Shown one piece after another: positions 6,497 through 9,862 of a stretch of DNA of 9,862 nucleotides; position 1 is the stretch's first letter; each line of letters opens with the position of its first letter. The position numbers and the translations under genes were made by a program. The DNA is taken from the NCBI GenBank assembly GCA_963580095.1, contig CAUZJQ010000153.1, positions 1-9,862 of the forward strand, in the 5' to 3' direction. This DNA is from CAJWLW01 sp963580095. Its GTDB lineage: Bacteria; Verrucomicrobiota; Lentisphaeria; JABSQK01; CAJWLW01. A model generated the notes under the pieces. That model was not told the origin of the DNA and ran no database searches. It saw only the letters and a program-made list of their open reading frames with translations.

Positions 6497-7126
6497 TCAG
6501 TCGACCTGCACGTGGCCACGGGTCTTCGTGCGGATGTCACGGGTGCACCAGGAACTGATGAGCCGCTGCCGGGCTTCGGCATCGATGAGGTTGGCAGGGC
6601 CGCCGGCACGGTACGCCTGAGACAGGTGCTGCAGGATGACCGCTGTAGCAGCGGAAACGTTGAGGCTTTGAGTGAAACCGTGCATGGGTATATTGACGCG
6701 GATGTCTGCCGAATCAATCAGATCGGGGCAGAGCCCGTCCTTCTCGTTGCCGACCATGACCGCAGTTCTGGCGGGTAATTCGAGTTCGGTCAGCGCCACG
6801 GAATCGTCGCTTGGGACAGCAGCCAAAAGCGCGTAGCCGCGGTCCCGAAGATCCGCGACCACAGCACCTGCGTCGTCGCACCGGTGGATCTCCAGCCAAC
6901 GATCGGCGTACATGGAGACGCTTTCGTTGCACTCGTAAAAGGCATCGCCGACGACCCATACATCGGTGAGGCCGAAGGCTTCGGCGGCGCGCAGGCAGGC
7001 GCTGACGTTGTGGGGATCCGTAAGGTGCTCAAACACCAGGGCCAGACAATTCAGGCGCTGTGCTGCGACAGCCTTGAATCGCTCGATCCTGGCATTAGTG
7101 AGCATGCCAATGTGGCGTTCGTCCAT
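6497..7126 (-). CDS. SpoU/TrmH-family RNA 2'-O-methyltransferase
   Basis: This SPOUT-class, S-adenosylmethionine-dependent enzyme is predicted to methylate a ribose 2'-OH in tRNA or rRNA. All three SpoU motifs are visible (209-residue numbering from the ATG at 7126). Motif 1 is DPHNVSACLRAAEAFGL with Asn40 and Arg46, motif 2 is MVGNEKDGL (Glu128), and motif 3 is IPMHGFTQSLNVSAATAV with Ser154 and Asn156. They form the trefoil-knot cofactor site. The overall arrangement matches TrmH (tRNA Gm18 methyltransferase, 229 residues in E. coli), though with a shorter C-terminal tail, so the exact target base is not certain. Starts at 7213 and 7165 are also possible. I prefer 7126 because a GGA lies upstream of it, TrmH-like proteins begin about there, and the predicted promoter would start transcription close to 7162. 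It is divergent from dnaE and upstream of hisD. Confidence 0.88.
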   Translation of the reverse strand: MDERHIGMLTNARIERFKAVAAQRLNCLALVFEHLTDPHNVSACLRAAEAFGLTDVWVVGDAFYECNESVSMYADRWLEIHRCDDAGAVVADLRDRGYALLAAVPSDDSVALTELELPARTAVMVGNEKDGLCPDLIDSADIRVNIPMHGFTQSLNVSAATAVILQHLSQAYRAGGPANLIDAEARQRLISSWCTRDIRTKTRGHVQVD

Positions 7127-7148
7127 GATTTCCAGATTTGGTTTTGCA

Positions 7149-7178
7149 TTGACCGTGGTAGCCATTATATAATATACT
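7149..7178 (+). promoter_or_regulatory. Candidate dnaE promoter
   Basis: TTGACC (7149-7154), an 18-base spacer and TATACT (7173-7178) make a good sigma70-type pair, each hexamer one base off consensus. A perfect TATAAT also occurs at 7168-7173, but its best -35 partner is poorer. Transcription would start near 7185, leaving a leader of about 75 bases with a hairpin and a tandem repeat. Confidence 0.5.
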
Positions 7179-7197
7179 AACCAAAGGCGGCAATCAA
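7169..7197 (-). promoter_or_regulatory. Candidate promoter of the methyltransferase gene
   Basis: On the minus strand TTGATT (7192-7197) is followed after 17 bases by TATTAT (7169-7174). The -10 element overlaps that of the divergent dnaE promoter candidate, so both could not easily be occupied at once. The predicted start near 7162 fits translation from 7126. Confidence 0.4.
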
Positions 7198-7203
7198 CGC
7201 CGC
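7187..7203. other. Small hairpin in the dnaE leader
   Basis: GCGGC (7187-7191) and GCCGC (7199-7203) form a GC-only 5-bp stem with a 7-base loop. It sits at the predicted 5' end of the dnaE message and runs into the tandem repeat. It has no T-run, so it is not an intrinsic terminator. Confidence 0.3.
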
Positions 7204-7222
7204 AACGCCGCAACGCCGCAAC
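7195..7222. repeat. 8-bp tandem repeat, three and a half copies
   Basis: CAACGCCG is repeated perfectly at 7195-7202, 7203-7210 and 7211-7218, followed by CAAC at 7219-7222. It lies between the divergent promoters and the dnaE start codon. Such short arrays can change copy number by slippage; whether it has a function is unknown. Confidence 0.9.
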
Positions 7223-7259
7223 ACATACGAAACAGTGGCTACCGACCGGAAATCAAACG

Positions 7260-9862
7260 ATGTCTGCTGAATTCGTACACCTACATCTCCATACCGATTA
7301 CAGCATGCTCGACGGAGCCTGCCAGATCAAGCAACTGGCGAAAACTGCAAAGGCGATGGGTATGCCCGCAATGGCAGTGACCGACCATGGCAACATGTGC
7401 GGAGCCGTTGAGTTCTACACAGCAATGAACGACGCGGAAGTCAAACCAATCATCGGCTGCGAGTTTTACCTGGCGCCCGGCAGCCGATTCGAAAAAACGC
7501 GGTCCCACCCGCATCACAAAGGTTTTCACCTGCTGCTCCTGGCGGCAGACAATGAAGGCTACCAGAACCTCTGCAAGCTGAACCGTATCAGCTACCAGGA
7601 GGGGTATTACTCCAAGCCGCGCATCGACAAAGAGGTCCTGGCGGCGCACAGTCGCGGCGTCATTGCGACGAGCACCTGTATCGGCGGCGAGATACCGACG
7701 CTGCTCCTGGAAAGCACCCGCGCCAAAGCCGAGACGGCACTGGGCGAGTATCTCGACATTTTCGGCAAGGACAACTACTACCTCGAGCTTCAGGATCACG
7801 GCATGGCGAAGCAGCACGAGGTCAACAAGGCGCTGCTCGAATTACGAGACAAGTTCAGTCTGCCATTAATTGCGACAAACGATGCCCACTACCTGGTGAA
7901 AGACCACGCCCTGCCCCACGAATTACTGTTGTGCATCGGCACTCAGAAAACGATGCAGGACGAAAAGCGCATGCGCTTCCCGGCGCCCGAGTTCTACGTC
8001 AAGAGCCCGGAGCAGATGCAGGCCCTCTTCGGCGAATTACCCGATGCGCTGCGTAACACGCTAGAAGTTGCCGAGAAGTGCAATGTCACCTTCGAACTCA
8101 ACGTCAATCATTATCCAGTCTACGAAACCCCGGACGGCAGCAACCGCTGCGATTACCTGCTCACGCAATGCAAGAAAGGCCTCATCTTACGTTACGGCAT
8201 CGACCTCGACGGTATCGGCTATGACAATCTCGTTGGGGAACACCGCAAGATCATCGACCGCATGAACTACGAACTCGACATTATCGAGCGCATGGGCTTT
8301 ACCAGCTATTTCCTGGTGGTCTGGGACTTTCTCTATTTCGCCCGCCGCCAGAAAATCCCGATCGGCCCCGGCCGGGGCAGCGGCGCTGGCAGCATCGTGG
8401 CCTACCTGACTCATATTACCGACATCGAACCGCTGCATTACAACTTACTGTTCGAACGCTTCCTCAACCCGGAACGAGTCAGCCCGCCGGACTTCGACAT
8501 CGACCTTTGCGAGCGCCGGCGGTATGAAGTCATCAACTATGTGCGCGATAAGTACGGTGCCGACTGTGTCGCGCAGATCGGTACTTTCGGCACGTTGAAA
8601 GCGAGGGCCGTGATTAAGGACGTAGCACGCGTCATGGGCCGCAGTTTCGAGGAAGGCAACCGTATCACCAAGCTCATTCCAGCCGATCCCAAGATGACGC
8701 TAAAGAAAGCGAACGCCGAGGTCCGCGAAATTCAGGAAATGCGCAAATCCGAACCGTGGGTCAACGAGTTGTTTTCTTACTCCGAGGCATTGGAGGGACT
8801 CAACCGAAATATGAGCATCCACGCCGCCGGCGTCATCATCGGAGACCAGCCGTTGGACAACCTGATGCCGCTCGCCAAGGGCCAGGGCGACGAAGTGATC
8901 ACCCAGTTCCAGGCCGGGCCATGCGAAGCGCTCGGCCTGTTGAAGATGGACTTCCTGGGCCTGCGCACACTGACGATCATTCAGGACACCTGCGATCTGA
9001 TCCAAAAGTCACAGAACACCGAGATCATCGCCGGCGAGATCCCACTCGACGATCCGGAAACCTACAAACTGCTGCAATGCGGCCAGACGGTCTGTGTCTT
9101 CCAGCTGGAATCCAGCGGCATGCAGGATCTGTGTCGCCGGTTCGGTATCGACCGGGTTGAACATGTGATTGCCCTGGTCGCCCTGTACCGCCCCGGCCCG
9201 ATGCAGTTTCTCGAAGACTTCATAGCCCGCAAGTCCGGCAAGACAAGAGTCGAGTACGACTGCCCGGAGATGAAACCGATTCTCGAGGAGACCTACGGCA
9301 TCATGCTGTATCAGGAGCAGGTGATGCAGGTGGTGCAAGTGGTGGCGGGTTTCAGCCTGGCCCAGGCCGATCTGTTGCGGCGCGCCATAGGCAAGAAAAA
9401 AGAAGACGAGATGAAAGCCCAGTTCGAGCGCTTCGTCGAGGGTTGCATAGCCCACGGTCGTTCCAAAGGTGTTGCGACGGCGATCTGGGAAAAGATCGCG
9501 ATGTTCGCAGGATACGGCTTCAATAAATCGCACAGCGCAGCGTACGCTTTTCTGGCCTGCCGCACGGCTTATCTAAAAGCGAACTATCCGGTTGAGTTCA
9601 TGGCGGCCAACCTGACCAGCGACATGAGTTCGTCGGAGCGCGTGTCGCTGCTGATCAACGAATGCCGGGAGATGGGCATCAAGGTCCTGCCACCGGACGT
9701 CAGTACCAGCGACATGGACTTCACCGTCGACAACGGTGCAATCCGTTTCGGGATGGCAGCGATCAAAGGTGTTGGCGCCGCAGCCGCGACCGCGATCCTG
9801 AAGGCGCGTCAGGACGGGCCATTCGAGTCGGTCCTCGAGTTTTGTGAACGAGTCGGCACAAC
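7260..9862 (+). CDS. dnaE: DNA polymerase III alpha subunit, 3' end missing
   Basis: DnaE is the catalytic subunit of the replicative polymerase. The frame runs uninterrupted from the ATG at 7260 to the right edge (867 codons). The N-terminal PHP domain shows HLHLHTDYSMLDG (His9, His11, Asp18), TDHGNM (His43), GCEFYL (Glu68), His90, Cys120 and NDAH (Asp188, His190). The polymerase core has GPGRGSGAGS (389-398) and the catalytic aspartates Asp411 and Asp413 in PDFDID and Asp564 in LKMDFLGLRTL. YRPGPM (643-648) and FNKSHSAAYA (754-763) follow. The end of the visible part (from about 793) is the helix-hairpin-helix region, with IKGVG. There is no inserted exonuclease domain, so this is the DnaE rather than the PolC type. 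The OB-fold and clamp/tau-binding tail lie outside the window. A CGGAA 9 bases upstream is a weak ribosome binding site. Transcription probably starts near 7185. Confidence 0.97.
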   Translation, partial: MSAEFVHLHLHTDYSMLDGACQIKQLAKTAKAMGMPAMAVTDHGNMCGAVEFYTAMNDAEVKPIIGCEFYLAPGSRFEKTRSHPHHKGFHLLLLAADNEGYQNLCKLNRISYQEGYYSKPRIDKEVLAAHSRGVIATSTCIGGEIPTLLLESTRAKAETALGEYLDIFGKDNYYLELQDHGMAKQHEVNKALLELRDKFSLPLIATNDAHYLVKDHALPHELLLCIGTQKTMQDEKRMRFPAPEFYVKSPEQMQALFGELPDALRNTLEVAEKCNVTFELNVNHYPVYETPDGSNRCDYLLTQCKKGLILRYGIDLDGIGYDNLVGEHRKIIDRMNYELDIIERMGFTSYFLVVWDFLYFARRQKIPIGPGRGSGAGSIVAYLTHITDIEPLHYNLLFERFLNPERVSPPDFDIDLCERRRYEVINYVRDKYGADCVAQIGTFGTLKARAVIKDVARVMGRSFEEGNRITKLIPADPKMTLKKANAEVREIQEMRKSEPWVNELFSYSEALEGLNRNMSIHAAGVIIGDQPLDNLMPLAKGQGDEVITQFQAGPCEALGLLKMDFLGLRTLTIIQDTCDLIQKSQNTEIIAGEIPLDDPETYKLLQCGQTVCVFQLESSGMQDLCRRFGIDRVEHVIALVALYRPGPMQFLEDFIARKSGKTRVEYDCPEMKPILEETYGIMLYQEQVMQVVQVVAGFSLAQADLLRRAIGKKKEDEMKAQFERFVEGCIAHGRSKGVATAIWEKIAMFAGYGFNKSHSAAYAFLACRTAYLKANYPVEFMAANLTSDMSSSERVSLLINECREMGIKVLPPDVSTSDMDFTVDNGAIRFGMAAIKGVGAAAATAILKARQDGPFESVLEFCERVGT

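Noticed and set aside
7195..7222. CRISPR-like array
   Set aside because: The 8-bp units are directly adjacent with no spacers, so it is a simple tandem repeat.
7281..7817. Minus-strand 178-codon frame opposite dnaE
   Set aside because: Antisense to the intact PHP domain of DnaE and without family motifs.

Overview
The window is bacterial chromosomal DNA of moderately high GC. It was read on both strands without database searches. The best organism guess is the PVC superphylum (Lentisphaerota, Verrucomicrobiota, Planctomycetota or a close relative). The main reason is the protein at 3056-3937: a prepilin-like N-terminus reading FTLIELLVV, then a large globular domain ending in a YVDGHV motif (the H-X9-DG type), a class that these phyla carry in many copies. 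Two glycosidase-like barrel proteins and a PhyH-family dioxygenase fit the same picture. This is inference, not a taxonomic assignment.

Left part, plus strand (1-3937). The window opens inside a glycosidase-like gene (3-890, start missing). Eighteen bases later follows a 611-residue family-10-like TIM-barrel protein (909-2744); the two are probably one operon for carbohydrate breakdown. A 311-bp stretch without a convincing gene (2745-3055) carries a purine-rich Shine-Dalgarno-like element and an 11-codon ORF. The stop of that ORF overlaps the start of the prepilin-like gene (3056-3937) in an ATGA arrangement.

Middle, minus strand (4030-7126). A phytanoyl-CoA dioxygenase-family protein (4030-4845) has a near-consensus sigma70-type promoter with an exact 17-bp spacer. 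Further right is histidinol dehydrogenase hisD (5094-6395), away from other his genes, and then a TrmH-like SpoU 2'-O-methyltransferase (6497-7126). All three point left. The methyltransferase and hisD may be transcribed together.

Right part, plus strand (7260 to the end). dnaE, the alpha subunit of DNA polymerase III, runs off the right edge. It shares a short intergenic region with the methyltransferase. That region holds overlapping divergent promoter-like elements, a small hairpin and three and a half copies of an 8-bp tandem repeat. The PHP domain of this DnaE appears to keep a full set of metal-binding residues.

I do not see a clear new multi-gene system. The accessory part (1-4866) is the more interesting half. 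The points most worth checking are the unassigned barrel pair, the overlapping leader ORF before the pseudopilin, and the compact dnaE/trmH control region.
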